NCBI GenBank assembly: GCA_002307725.1
Contig: DBUB01000002.1
Location: 78,925-142,924 of the forward strand
Direction: 5' to 3'
DNA length: 64,000 nucleotides
DNA from: Alphaproteobacteria bacterium UBA1301
Lineage (GTDB): Bacteria > Pseudomonadota > Alphaproteobacteria > Micropepsales > Micropepsaceae
The notes under the pieces are model-generated. The model searched no databases. It was given only the letters and a program-made list of their open reading frames with translations, and was not told the DNA's origin. A program made the position numbers and the translations under genes. Below are positions 18,308-29,568 of this stretch, in pieces (within the stretch, counting starts at the first letter, position 1; each line of letters begins with the position of its first letter).

Positions 18308-18544
18308 TTATGACTCCAACTCCCGCCTGGAAATTCCAAGCTGGTCCAACATGGCCTTGAATAAGCCCGGCCCGATTTCCTTGCGGCGATCCTTCAATGT
18401 CGTGAAGCGGCTTCCAAAGTAGAGACGGCCATGACTGCCTTTGCCGTGCCCGGGCTCAAAGGATACCGCGACGCCATTCCGGCGCCCGTACTTGCGTACC
18501 AAGCGTTCGAATTCGTGGCCATTCACACAGTTATGTTCGCACAT
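18308..18544 (-). CDS. hicA: HicA-family mRNA-interferase toxin
   Basis: A HicA toxin of 72-78 residues. The double-stranded-RNA-binding-like fold keeps the catalytic histidine in KGSHGRLYFG, and it starts with the typical NGHEFERLVRKYGRRNG. HicA cleaves mRNA and is inactivated by HicB. A GTG at 18526 directly before NGHEFE fits the family start. The ATG at 18544 lies inside the inverted repeat proposed as the operator. The module sits at the border between the accessory segment and the pnp operon. Confidence 0.8.
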   Translation of the reverse strand: MCEHNCVNGHEFERLVRKYGRRNGVAVSFEPGHGKGSHGRLYFGSRFTTLKDRRKEIGPGLFKAMLDQLGISRRELES

Positions 18545-18553
18545 ATTTGTGCG
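18538..18553. promoter_or_regulatory. Inverted repeat at hicA start, candidate HicB operator
   Basis: CGCACA-TATT-TGTGCG forms 6-bp arms just upstream of the GTG start of hicA, where an autorepressing HicB would bind. Position-based inference. Confidence 0.45.
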
Positions 18554-18561
18554 ATTGTCCA

Positions 18562-18595
18562 ATCAAAACAAAACCGCCCGCGAGGTCGCGGGCGG
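18562..18595 (-). terminator. Rho-independent terminator of the rimP-pnp operon
   Basis: CCGCCCGCGA/TCGCGGGCGG (18574-18595) is a perfect 10-bp stem, followed on the minus strand by TTTTGTTTTG. It lies 34 bases after the pnp stop. Confidence 0.85.
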
Positions 18596-18628
18596 TTCCG
18601 TTTTATGTCCTACCGAAAACCGGCCGGG

Positions 18629-20887
18629 TTACTCCGACTTGGGCTCTTCCGGCTTGGAATCGGACGAACCCTCGTCCCGGCGATGGTGGTCTCTGCCGCC
18701 GCTTCGACCGCGACCGCCGCCGCGGTGTTCACGCGGGCCGCTGTGGGTCTCTTCCGAGCCGACGTCGACGCCTTCCGCCTTCAACTTCTCGGTGATGTCT
18801 TCACCGGTGGTCTGATCGACGACCTTCATCGACAGGCGCACCTTACCGCGATCGTCGAAGCCGAGCAGCTTGACCTTCACGCTATCGCCTTCCTTGACGA
18901 CATCGGTGGTTTTGCCGACGCGCTTCGGCGCCAGTTCCGAGATGTGCACCAGGCCGTCCTTGGGGCCGAAGAAGTTCACGAAGGCGCCGAAGTCCATCAC
19001 CTTGACGACCTTGCCGTCGTAAATCTCGCCGATTTCCGGCTCGGCCACGATCGACTTGATCCACTTCAGCGCGGCGCGGATCGACTCCCCGTCGGCCGAA
19101 GCAATCTTCACGGTGCCGTCGTCCTCGATATTGATCTTGGCGCCGGTCTTTTCGACGATTTCACGAATGACCTTGCCGCCCGAACCGATCACTTCGCGGA
19201 TCTTGTCGGTCGGAATCTTGATGGTCTCGATGCGCGGCGCATGTTCGCCGAGTTCGGCGCGGCTGTGGGTGATCGCCTTGGCCATTTCGCCGAGGATATG
19301 CAAGCGGCCGCCCTTGGCCTGATCAAGCGCGGTGCGCATGATCTCTTCGGTGATGCCGCTGATCTTGATGTCCATCTGCAGCGAGGTCACGCCCTGGTCG
19401 GTGCCGGCCACCTTGAAGTCCATGTCGCCGAGGTGATCCTCGTCGCCCAGGATGTCGGTCAGAACCACATAGCGATCGCCTTCGAGGATCAGGCCCATGG
19501 CAATACCGGCGGTCGGCCGCGTCAGCGGAACGCCTGCATCCATCAGCGCCAGCGAGGTGCCGCAAACGGTCGCCATCGACGAGGAACCGTTGGATTCGGT
19601 GATTTCCGACACCACGCGGAGCGTGTAAGGGAACTCTTCCTTCTTCGGCAGCATCGGATGAATGGCGCGCCACGCCAGCTTGCCATGGCCGATTTCACGG
19701 CGTCCCGGACCCGACATGCGGCCGCATTCGCCGACCGAATAGGGAGGGAAGTTGTAATGCAGCATGAAGTGCTGCTTGTAGGTTCCTTCCAGGCTGTCGA
19801 TGAACTGCTCATCTTCACCGGTGCCGAGGGTGGCAACGACCAGGGCCTGGGTTTCACCGCGGGTGAACAGGGCCGAGCCGTGAGTGCGCGGCAACACGCC
19901 GACCTGCGCCAGAATCGGGCGCACGGTGACTAGATCGCGTCCGTCGATGCGCTTCTTGGTGTCCAGCACCATGTTGCGCATCACCTGGGCTTCGACGTCG
20001 TGCCATACCGCGTTGAATTTCTGATCGTCGAGCTTGCCTTCGCCGGTGAATTCGGCGGCGGCTTTCGCCTTGATCTCGTCCTTCTTGGTGTAGCGGATCT
20101 GTTTCTCGGAGATATGGAACGCAGCCAAAAGATCAGCGGCAACGAAGGCCTTGACCTTGGCGACGATCTCCTTGGTGTCATTGGCCGGAATATCGCGCGG
20201 TTCTTTGGCGGCCTTTTCGGCGAGACGGATGATCATCTCGATCACCGGCTGCATCGCCTTGTGGCCGAACATCACCGCACCGAGCATCTCGGCTTCGGAG
20301 AGTTCCTGCGCTTCGGATTCGACCATCAGCACCGCGTCATGGGTACCAGCGACGATCAGCTCGAGCTTGGACTCGGGCATCGAATCGATCGGGGTGTTGA
20401 GCACGTATTCGCCGTTGATGAAGCCGACGCGTGCACCAGCAATCGGGCCCATGAAGGGAATGCCGGAAATCGTCAGCGCTGCCGAGGCGGCAACCATCGC
20501 CACCACATCCGGATCGCTTTCCAGATCGTGGCTGAGAACGGTGCAGACCACCTGGGTTTCGTTCTTGTAGCCGTCAGCGAAGAGCGGACGGATCGGGCGG
20601 TCGATCAGACGCGAGATCAACGTTTCGCGTTCGGTGGGGCGGCCTTCCCGCTTGAAATAGCCGCCCGGAATCTTGCCGGCGGCGAAATATTTTTCCTGGT
20701 AGTTGACGGTGAGGGGGAAGAAGTCGACCCCAGGTTTCGGTTGGTGCGCGCCGACGACGGTCGCCAGCACCACGGTTTCACCATAAGTCGCCAGAACGGC
20801 ACCGTCAGCCTGGCGGGCGATTCTGCCCGTCTCAAGCGTGAGCTTGCGACCGCCCCATTCAATTTCCTCTCGGGTGATATTGAACAT
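18629..20887 (-). CDS. pnp: Polyribonucleotide nucleotidyltransferase (PNPase)
   Basis: A 752-residue PNPase, the 3'-5' phosphorolytic exoribonuclease of the degradosome. It starts MFNITREEIEWGGRKLTLETG and has two RNase PH-like domains (GRPTERETLISRLIDRPIRPLF in the first; MATVCGTSLALMDAGVP in the second). A KH domain follows (REVIGSGGKVIREIVEKTGAKI), then an S1 domain (GEIYDGKVVKVMDFGAFVNF). The Arg/Gly-rich tail HRGGGRGRSGGRDHHRRDEG is longer than in E. coli and may mediate RNA or RNase E contact (inference). The ATG at 20887 has AAGGAAAG upstream; the frame back to 20908 only adds six residues. Last gene of the operon. Confidence 0.98.
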   Translation of the reverse strand: MFNITREEIEWGGRKLTLETGRIARQADGAVLATYGETVVLATVVGAHQPKPGVDFFPLTVNYQEKYFAAGKIPGGYFKREGRPTERETLISRLIDRPIRPLFADGYKNETQVVCTVLSHDLESDPDVVAMVAASAALTISGIPFMGPIAGARVGFINGEYVLNTPIDSMPESKLELIVAGTHDAVLMVESEAQELSEAEMLGAVMFGHKAMQPVIEMIIRLAEKAAKEPRDIPANDTKEIVAKVKAFVAADLLAAFHISEKQIRYTKKDEIKAKAAAEFTGEGKLDDQKFNAVWHDVEAQVMRNMVLDTKKRIDGRDLVTVRPILAQVGVLPRTHGSALFTRGETQALVVATLGTGEDEQFIDSLEGTYKQHFMLHYNFPPYSVGECGRMSGPGRREIGHGKLAWRAIHPMLPKKEEFPYTLRVVSEITESNGSSSMATVCGTSLALMDAGVPLTRPTAGIAMGLILEGDRYVVLTDILGDEDHLGDMDFKVAGTDQGVTSLQMDIKISGITEEIMRTALDQAKGGRLHILGEMAKAITHSRAELGEHAPRIETIKIPTDKIREVIGSGGKVIREIVEKTGAKINIEDDGTVKIASADGESIRAALKWIKSIVAEPEIGEIYDGKVVKVMDFGAFVNFFGPKDGLVHISELAPKRVGKTTDVVKEGDSVKVKLLGFDDRGKVRLSMKVVDQTTGEDITEKLKAEGVDVGSEETHSGPREHRGGGRGRSGGRDHHRRDEGSSDSKPEEPKSE

Positions 20888-21037
20888 ATTTTTGATACTT
20901 TCCTTCATTCCCGCGCGGCCGGATTGCCGTGCGGCATTTCCCTGAGCGGATTTATTCCGGTCTCAAGAATCCGAGCGCACGCACCCTTCCACAGAGCGCG
21001 TGCGGAGATTTACACCTAACAGCGGGGGAAACGGCGA

Positions 21038-21307
21038 TCAGCGCCGCAGTCCGAGCCGCGCGATCAGCGAGTCGTAGCGCTTCACGTCGACGGTCTTGAC
21101 GTAATCCAACAGACGGCGGCGCTGCGAGACCATCCTGATCAGGCCGCGACGCGAGTGGTTGTCTTTGGCGTGCGTCTTGAAGTGTTCGGTCAGATAGGCA
21201 ATGCGCTCGGAGAGCACGGCCACCTGGACTTCCGGCGAGCCGGTGTCACCCGGCTTGGTCGCAAATTGTTCGATAACGCCTTGCTTACGTTCGTTCTTGA
21301 CAGACAT
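21038..21307 (-). CDS. rpsO: 30S ribosomal protein S15
   Basis: An 89-residue S15. It has the family sequence GDTGSPEVQVAVLSERIAYLTEHFK and HSRRGLIRMVSQRRRLLDYVK, which bind the three-way junction of 16S rRNA helices 20-22. Normal length. It lies between truB and pnp in the conserved order; the 150-bp gap before pnp may hold the usual RNase III/PNPase control hairpin, but I cannot define it. Confidence 0.98.
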   Translation of the reverse strand: MSVKNERKQGVIEQFATKPGDTGSPEVQVAVLSERIAYLTEHFKTHAKDNHSRRGLIRMVSQRRRLLDYVKTVDVKRYDSLIARLGLRR

Positions 21308-21325
21308 TGGTAGGGTCGTCCTCGG

Positions 21326-22270
21326 TCATCCAAAGTTGAAAACACGGAACGGTCTGAGTTCGCCGGCTTCGAAGGTGGTGAGCGCTACCGGCTCGTCTTC
21401 GCCCGTGGAACAATAGACCGTGAGCCCCTGAAGATCGTCGCCGGAATGGCCCTCCGATATCCGCGCGAACATCGCCGGGCGGATAAGGATCGGATTGCCG
21501 CTTTTCAGGCGAACCGCATCCGGGCCAGTCACCGCCAACGCCAAGATGCCGTTCAGCGCGGTGGAAATAGGCCTCAAGTGCTCGAAAGCGGCGGGACTAT
21601 GCATAAAACCTTCTAAGGAATCCAGCGCCGTGGCGTCTTCGACGCGGAATGACCCCACACGTGTCCTTCGAAGGGCCGAAACATGGCCCAAACAGCCTAG
21701 CGCCTGGCCCACATCCCGCACCCAGGCCCTGACGTAAGTGCCTTTACCGCAATGCATTTCGAACACGGCGTGGTCCGGATCGGGGATCTCGATGAGCCGC
21801 ACTTGGCGCACAAAGACATTGCGTGCCTCCAATTCCACCACCTCGCCGTCGCGGGCGATATCGTAAGCCCGCTCGCCGTCGACTTTGACGGCCGAATAAG
21901 CGGGTGGCGTTTGGCTGATAAGGCCTTGAAATTGCGGGATAACCGCCTCGATTTCGGCGCGGGTCGGGCGCTGGTCGCTGGTGCCGGTGACCGCTCCTTC
22001 GGCGTCGTCGGTGTCGCGTCCCTCGCCCCAGCGGGCGGTGAAGATGTAGGTCTTCTCGGCGTCCATGGCGTAAGGCACGGTCTTGGTCGCCTCACCGAGC
22101 GCCACGGCCAAGACGCCGGTCGCCATCGGATCGAGCGTGCCGGCATGACCGGCCTTTTTGGCATCGAAGATGCGCCGGACCTTGGCCACGACTTGCGTCG
22201 AGGTGATCCCGATCGGCTTGTCGACGATCACCCAGCCATGGACCGGATTACCCTTCTTCCTGCGGCCCAT
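21326..22270 (-). CDS. truB: tRNA pseudouridine(55) synthase
   Basis: A 314-320 residue TruB that makes pseudouridine 55 in the T loop of tRNAs. The catalytic Asp is in KAGHAGTLDPMATGVLAVALG, preceded by GWVIVDKPIGITS. Other signatures are PPAYSAVKVDGERAYDIAR and GTYVRAWVRDVGQALG. It overlaps the end of rbfA. Starts at 22270 or 22288 are both inside rbfA, so coupling is likely. Confidence 0.97.
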   Translation of the reverse strand: MGRRKKGNPVHGWVIVDKPIGITSTQVVAKVRRIFDAKKAGHAGTLDPMATGVLAVALGEATKTVPYAMDAEKTYIFTARWGEGRDTDDAEGAVTGTSDQRPTRAEIEAVIPQFQGLISQTPPAYSAVKVDGERAYDIARDGEVVELEARNVFVRQVRLIEIPDPDHAVFEMHCGKGTYVRAWVRDVGQALGCLGHVSALRRTRVGSFRVEDATALDSLEGFMHSPAAFEHLRPISTALNGILALAVTGPDAVRLKSGNPILIRPAMFARISEGHSGDDLQGLTVYCSTGEDEPVALTTFEAGELRPFRVFNFG

Positions 22271-22754
22271 CTTTGCTTTCTTCTTCACTGCTTGAGGCCG
22301 GTTTTTCTTGGCCTATCGCTGCGCTGCTTGAGGCCGCTTCTTGTTGGCTCTTGAGCAAGTCCTGCTGCACGCGCGCCGATTTGAGAATGTTTTCGATCTT
22401 CTCGGCTTCGGTGAAGGAGTCGTCCTCGACGAAGCGCAATTCGGGGGTGAATCGCAAGGTGATGAGGTGGCCCATCTCGCCACGCAAGTAAGCCTTGGCC
22501 CGATTGAGCGCGGCGATGATCTTGTCGGCATTCTTGCCGCCGAGCGGCTCGCAGAAGACCGTGGCGTGGCGCATGTCGCCCGAGGGCTTCACCTGGGTGA
22601 TCGTCACCGACACGCCGGCCAGATCGGGATCACGAATGTCGCCGCGCAGAAGAATTTCGCTGAGCGCATGGCGCAGCACTTCGCCGACTCGGAGCTGGCG
22701 CTGAGAGGGGCCGAGAGTGTCTCGGGAATTTCCTCGGCTGCGAGGGCGGGGCAT
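22248..22754 (-). CDS. rbfA: 30S ribosome-binding factor A
   Basis: A 168-residue RbfA, a cold-shock and late 30S maturation factor. The KH-like core is VGEVLRHALSEILLRGDIRDPDL ... VTITQVKPSGDMRHATVFCEPLGG ... LRGEMGHLITLRFTPELRFVEDDS. An acidic, Ser/Glu-rich tail of about 40 residues follows. The ATG at 22754 is chosen because GGAG lies eight bases upstream and the upstream frame has no family similarity. Confidence 0.95.
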   Translation of the reverse strand: MPRPRSRGNSRDTLGPSQRQLRVGEVLRHALSEILLRGDIRDPDLAGVSVTITQVKPSGDMRHATVFCEPLGGKNADKIIAALNRAKAYLRGEMGHLITLRFTPELRFVEDDSFTEAEKIENILKSARVQQDLLKSQQEAASSSAAIGQEKPASSSEEESKDGPQEEG

Positions 22755-22819
22755 GGATGTCTCCAAATAGAGAAGCGGCACCGCACGCCTTTCGCGCGAT
22801 GCCGCAACGAGACTGGTGA

Positions 22820-25425
<2,606 letters not shown>

Positions 25426-25429
<4 letters not shown>

Positions 25430-26076
25430 AACGTGCTTTCGTCCTGGGCCAAGCCCTTAGTATCCGACGGCTTCGCCCTTAGGCCCGCCAGTCTCATGGA
25501 ATTCAAAATCAACCGATCCGCCAGGGCCCCAGGCCTGATAGCGGCGTGTACCACATTCTCCCGGCCCAAAGCCAAGCTGAGCTCGTCCCGGGTGAGGATA
25601 TCGAGCGAAGGCGTATCGAGTTCCCGGCTTTTCAGCGCCGACCGAACCTTGCGTCGTCCGTCGTCCCCTGACCCAGCAGCATGAAACACCACCGCCGGCG
25701 GGGTTTTCTTGTCGAGTGCGCGCATGACGCTGTCGAACCCGGTATCAGCGAATCCGGCCCGCCGCGCCATGCCGAGATCGGCCTGCAGCCGGGCGACCAA
25801 GAGCTGCGCGACGTGATCGGCCAAATCGGGCGCGACATTCACCTTAGCCTTGGCGGCCTTGGCAAAATCGCCCTTGGCAACGGCCTTCGCAAAGGCGGCG
25901 CGATCGGCCGACAGCCAAATTCCGCGGCCGGGCAGCTTGCCGTCGAGGTCAGGAACGATGTCGCCGTCCGGGCTTACGACAAAGCGAACGAGTTTTTCCA
26001 CCGGCAGGCTCGCGCCGGTGGCGATGCAGCGCCGCTCGTGGCTGGCGCCGTCATTGTCCGAGGTGGCTGCCAACAT
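25426..26076 (-). CDS. ylxR: YlxR (DUF448) RNA-binding protein with L7Ae-like C-terminal domain
   Basis: A 216-residue protein. The N-terminal YlxR/DUF448 domain is RRCIATGASLPVEKLVRFVVSPDG ... LPGRGIWLSADRAAF. The C-terminal half, DSVMRALDKKTPPAVVFHAAGSGDDG ... ALGRENVVHAAI, is the ribosomal L7Ae-like RNA-binding fold that alphaproteobacterial YlxR proteins carry. It sits between nusA and infB as usual, and its stop overlaps the start of infB. It probably binds RNA or the transcription/translation machinery; its molecular role is not settled. Confidence 0.9.
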
Positions 26077-26212
26077 GAGGCGCCCTCCCCGTCGCTATCG
26101 CCCAAACCCGTTCCAGCGCTCGTCACTCCTTATCGTAAGACCCGAAAGGAGGGTCTTATATCCGGTCCTTCCGGTCTTGCCTATCGACAAAAAATTCAAC
26201 TCTTCGAGGTGC

Positions 26213-27865
26213 TTACGCCTCTGCTTCCGGTACGTCACCGCTCTCTTCGGCGACTTCCTCGCCGGTTTCGGTCACGTTCTCTTCCACCACTTCCTCAACG
26301 GGCGCCTCGATCCAGCCGATTTTGATGCGGGCCTTCATGATGATGGCGTTGGCATCATCGGCCGTCAGCTCGAAGCCCTCCAGGGCGCCAGCGATGCGCA
26401 CACGCTCGCTCTTGCCGGCAGCATCCTTGGTCACCTCGTAGTAACCGAGCAAATCGTCGGTAGCGCAGCCCGCCAGGTCTTCCAACGTCTTGATCTCGTG
26501 CTCGCCGAGGGCGACGGCCATCGCCGCGGTAACTCCGTCCACTTCCAGCACTTCATCCTCGACGCCGAGAGCGCGGCGCTTGTCATCTAGTTCCTTGTTG
26601 CGGGCGTCGATGTGCTCGACCGCGCGCTGCTGCAGTTCCTGGGCGGTCTCTTCGTCGAAACCCTCCACCGAGGCGAGCTCGTGCAGATCGACGTACGCCA
26701 CATCTTCAATCTCGGCGAAGCCTTCGGAAGCGAGCAGCTGGGCGACGGTCTCATCAACATCCAGGCTTTCCATGAACAACGCGGTGCGGGTCGCGAATTC
26801 CTTTTGGCGGCGTTCCGATTCCTCGGCTTCCGTCAAAATGTCGATCTGCCAGCCAGTGAGCTGGGACGCCAGACGCACGTTCTGACCGCGGCGGCCGATG
26901 GCGAGCGACAACTGCTCGTCGGGCACCACAACTTCGACGCGATGGGTTTCTTCATCGAGCACGACCTTGGAGACTTCCGCCGGCGCCAGTGCGTTGACAA
27001 TAAATGTCGCCGCTTCGCCGTTCCACGGAATGATGTCGATACGCTCGCCCTGCAGCTCCTGCACCACCGCCTGCACGCGCACGCCGCGCATACCGACGCA
27101 GGCCCCGACGGGATCAATGGACGAATCCTTCGAGATCACCGCGATCTTGGCGCGGGAGCCCGGATCGCGGGCCACAGCGCGAATTTCGATGATGCTGTCG
27201 TAGATCTCCGGCACTTCCTGGGCAAACAAGCGCACCATGAACTGCGGATGGCTGCGGGACAGGAAAATCTGCGGTCCACGGGTCTCTTTGCGGACATCGT
27301 AAATGTAGGCGCGGATGCGGTCTCCGGTGCGGAAGTTCTCGCGCGGGATCATCTCGTCGCGGCGGACGACACCTTCGGCGCGGCCGAGATCGACCACGAC
27401 GGAGCCGAATTCGCTGCGCTTGACGATACCGTGGATAATCTCGCCGATGCGGTCCTTGTATTCCTCGTATTGGCGGGCGCGTTCGGCTTCGCGCACGTTC
27501 TGCACGATCACCTGCTTGGCGGCCTGAGCGGCGATGCGGGTGAATTCGACCGGTGGCAGCGTTTCGGCAATGATGTCGCCGATCATGGCTGAGGGGTTGC
27601 GCGCCTGCGCATCGGCCAAGCTGATTTCGATCTTGTCGTTCTCAACCAACTCCACGACGTGCAGATAGCGCGACACATGGGTCTCACCGGTCTTGGGATC
27701 GATCTCGACCTTGATTTCGTTTTCCGCGCCATAGCGGGCTTTTGCCGCGCGTTGCATGGCCTCTTCCATAGCGCCGAGGACGACCGATTTGTCGATCGAC
27801 TTGTCGCGCGCGACCGCATCGGCGATCTGCAAGAGTTCGGTACGGTTTGCGGCAATCGCTGCCAT
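26213..27865 (-). CDS. nusA: Transcription termination/antitermination factor NusA
   Basis: A 550-residue NusA. The N-terminal RNA-polymerase-binding domain is followed by S1 (GEIIHGIVKRSEFGSVVVDLGRAEG), then KH1 and KH2 (GACVGMRGVRVQAVVQELQGERIDI; LAIGRRGQNVRLASQLTGW). Two helix-hairpin-helix acidic repeats and an extended acidic tail complete it. It controls pausing, termination and rRNA antitermination. It follows rimP closely, with a three-base gap. Confidence 0.98.
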   Translation of the reverse strand: MAAIAANRTELLQIADAVARDKSIDKSVVLGAMEEAMQRAAKARYGAENEIKVEIDPKTGETHVSRYLHVVELVENDKIEISLADAQARNPSAMIGDIIAETLPPVEFTRIAAQAAKQVIVQNVREAERARQYEEYKDRIGEIIHGIVKRSEFGSVVVDLGRAEGVVRRDEMIPRENFRTGDRIRAYIYDVRKETRGPQIFLSRSHPQFMVRLFAQEVPEIYDSIIEIRAVARDPGSRAKIAVISKDSSIDPVGACVGMRGVRVQAVVQELQGERIDIIPWNGEAATFIVNALAPAEVSKVVLDEETHRVEVVVPDEQLSLAIGRRGQNVRLASQLTGWQIDILTEAEESERRQKEFATRTALFMESLDVDETVAQLLASEGFAEIEDVAYVDLHELASVEGFDEETAQELQQRAVEHIDARNKELDDKRRALGVEDEVLEVDGVTAAMAVALGEHEIKTLEDLAGCATDDLLGYYEVTKDAAGKSERVRIAGALEGFELTADDANAIIMKARIKIGWIEAPVEEVVEENVTETGEEVAEESGDVPEAEA

Positions 27866-27868
27866 AGC

Positions 27869-28378
27869 TCAGTGCTCCTTATGCGCTTCACGCGCCTTCA
27901 GATCTTCGTCAATCAGTTTGTCGGTGAGAACGAGTTTGGCTTCCGCAATGGCGCGGAAGGCCAGCGTGATAGTGTCTTTACCAACCTGCAACACCACATC
28001 GGACCCGTCGAGACCTTTCAGGATGCCGCGGAAGCGCTTGCGTCCGTCGATCATCGTGGAGGTTTCGATTTTGGCTTCGTGGCCAGCCCAGCGTGCGAAA
28101 TCGGTGAGCCGGGTCAGCGGGCGGTCGATGCCGGGCGACGACACTTCCAAGAGATAATCGCCTTCGACCGCGTCCGGTTCGGCCTCGAAGAAATCCGACA
28201 GCGCGTTCGACAACGCGGCGCAATCTTCGACACTCATCGAACCGTCGGCGCGCTCTGCCATGATCTGCAGCGTCTTCTGCTTGCCGCCCAGCATGCGAAG
28301 ACGCACCAATTGGAACCCGGCCGCCGTAATGATGGGCGCCAGGATCGGTTCCAGATGGGATACCGCACTAAGGATGAG
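27869..28378 (-). CDS. rimP: Ribosome maturation factor RimP, start codon unclear
   Basis: RimP assists 30S assembly. The C-terminal 146 codons from the GTG at 28309 give VRLRMLGGKQKTLQIMAERADG ... GDYLLEVSSPGIDRPLTR, clearly RimP. The same frame continues upstream with LEPILAPIITAAGFQL, which family members also have, yet no ATG, GTG or TTG precedes it before a TGA near 28410. Either translation begins at a rare codon (an ATC at 28378 has AAGGA nine bases upstream), or a one-base indel near 28361 hides a GTG at 28371 that would give MRYPHLEPILAP. The coordinates given use the ATC. First gene of the rimP-pnp operon. Confidence 0.85.
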   Translation of the reverse strand, partial: LILSAVSHLEPILAPIITAAGFQLVRLRMLGGKQKTLQIMAERADGSMSVEDCAALSNALSDFFEAEPDAVEGDYLLEVSSPGIDRPLTRLTDFARWAGHEAKIETSTMIDGRKRFRGILKGLDGSDVVLQVGKDTITLAFRAIAEAKLVLTDKLIDEDLKAREAHKEH

Positions 28379-28394
28379 CGTACGTCCTTGTTCT

Positions 28395-28421
28395 GTGTGG
28401 CCGGTTCAAGCCCGGCCACAC
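28395..28421. repeat. Dispersed palindrome / hairpin upstream of rimP
   Basis: GTGTGGCCGG-loop-CCGGCCACAC, a perfect 10-bp stem sharing AAGCCCGGCCA with the copies at 5273 and 5767. Lies about 20 bases before the rimP reading frame. Confidence 0.65.
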
Positions 28422-28527
28422 GGCCAAACCTTTTCCCCGCGGCGGTCTCCGTTGACCGCCACACAACAGCATTCTGTTGTCTGGGATAGCCGCTATGTAG
28501 CCTTGAATAGAGGGAATTACAAGCCGA

Positions 28528-28749
28528 TCACTTCTTATCGGGAAGCGTAACCGTCACTTCGTTGGACTCGGCCGCTGGCGGCTTTTTGTTGAACATGTCC
28601 CGGACCGGTTCGGGGCTGGAAAAAATGAACAGCAGCGCCCCTATCATGCCGACCAGGAACACGCCGGCAATCAAAATGGTCCCGAGGTCGGCCGGATGCG
28701 GCCATACCCATTTGCCGTCGTCATCGTCGTCGTCGTCGGAATGGGTCAT
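28528..28749 (-). CDS. Small single-span membrane protein with poly-Asp N terminus
   Basis: A 73-residue protein beginning MTHSDDDDDDDGKW. One membrane helix (LGTILIAGVFLVGMIGALLFIF) and a short hydrophilic tail ending VTVTLPDKK. It lies between trmB and rimP on the same strand. No family with a known function recognised. The run of seven Asp codons is encoded by GAC/GAT triplets and could vary in length between strains. Confidence 0.6.
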   Translation of the reverse strand: MTHSDDDDDDDGKWVWPHPADLGTILIAGVFLVGMIGALLFIFSSPEPVRDMFNKKPPAAESNEVTVTLPDKK

Positions 28750-28818
28750 GCGCTTGGTCCTAAGCCCTTATCGTGGCGGCAGAGAGGCGCACTGCCAAGT
28801 GTCAATTGTAATCCAGCG

Positions 28819-29499
28819 TCAGGCACGGGCGAAAGAATAATAGACTGGCGGACCGTGCAAAGCCTTGGCCTCATAGCGGGTCGGCGGCCAGTGGGCGGGC
28901 CGGGTGGTGAAATCGGCGGGACTGGCGGCGGTCCAGATAAAAGCAGGATGGGCGAGCAAGCGCTCCAGCGTCCAGGCGGCATAACCGGCGTCGTCACTGG
29001 CAAAACGGAACTCACCGTCCGGTTTCAACACGCGCGCGAATTCGGTCAGCATCGCTGTCTGGATGAAACGGCGCTTGTGATGACGCGTCTTCGGCCAAGG
29101 ATCGGGAAACAGCACAAAAATCTTGCCTAACGTACCGTCGGGCAAGCTCGCAAGGATGTCGCGTGCATCGCCTTCATGGATACGGATATTGGGCGGTGGA
29201 TCATCGGCCATATGCGACAAGAGCTTAGCAACGCCCGATTCATAAGGCTCGGCCCCGATCAGGCCCACAACTGGATTGGCCCGCGCCAGCGCCAGCATGT
29301 GCTCGCCCGCCCCGAACCCAATTTCCAGCCAGACGTCGTCAACCGGTGGTGAGAAGTAGGAGTGCGGGGCGGCGCCGTTCACGATGTTCAACGCCACCTT
29401 CGGCAGCAGCGTGCGGCGCAGGTCTTCCTTGTACGCCGACAGTTTAGGCCCTTTGCGGCGGCCGTAGAGTTTCTTCTGAAATTGCTCGTGCTCGAACAT
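28819..29499 (-). CDS. trmB: tRNA (guanine-N7-)-methyltransferase
   Basis: A 226-residue TrmB, which forms m7G46 in tRNA using S-adenosylmethionine. The Rossmann SAM motif is DVWLEIGFGAGEHML near residue 55. The family-specific KIFVLFPDPWPKTRHHKRRF follows, with DDAGYAAWTLERL. The ATG at 29499 (MFEHEQFQKKLYGRRKG) fits the family start. A longer frame to 29547 would run through the metK terminator. It lies downstream of metK, whose product makes its methyl donor. Confidence 0.95.
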   Translation of the reverse strand: MFEHEQFQKKLYGRRKGPKLSAYKEDLRRTLLPKVALNIVNGAAPHSYFSPPVDDVWLEIGFGAGEHMLALARANPVVGLIGAEPYESGVAKLLSHMADDPPPNIRIHEGDARDILASLPDGTLGKIFVLFPDPWPKTRHHKRRFIQTAMLTEFARVLKPDGEFRFASDDAGYAAWTLERLLAHPAFIWTAASPADFTTRPAHWPPTRYEAKALHGPPVYYSFARA

Positions 29500-29509
29500 C
29501 TGCGCCCAT

Positions 29510-29541
29510 AAACGAAAGGCGAGCCGGTACCCCGGCCCGCC
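29510..29541 (-). terminator. Rho-independent terminator of metK
   Basis: On the minus strand GGCGGGCCGG-GGTA-CCGGCTCGCC (one G-U pair) is followed by TTTCGTTT. It sits between the metK stop and the trmB start. Confidence 0.75.
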
Positions 29542-29568
29542 TTCCAAATCAATATCGCCCGAAAACGC

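Noticed and set aside
18431..19933. 500-codon open frame opposite pnp and hicA
   Set aside because: Shadow of pnp; low-complexity His/Asp/Gly composition.
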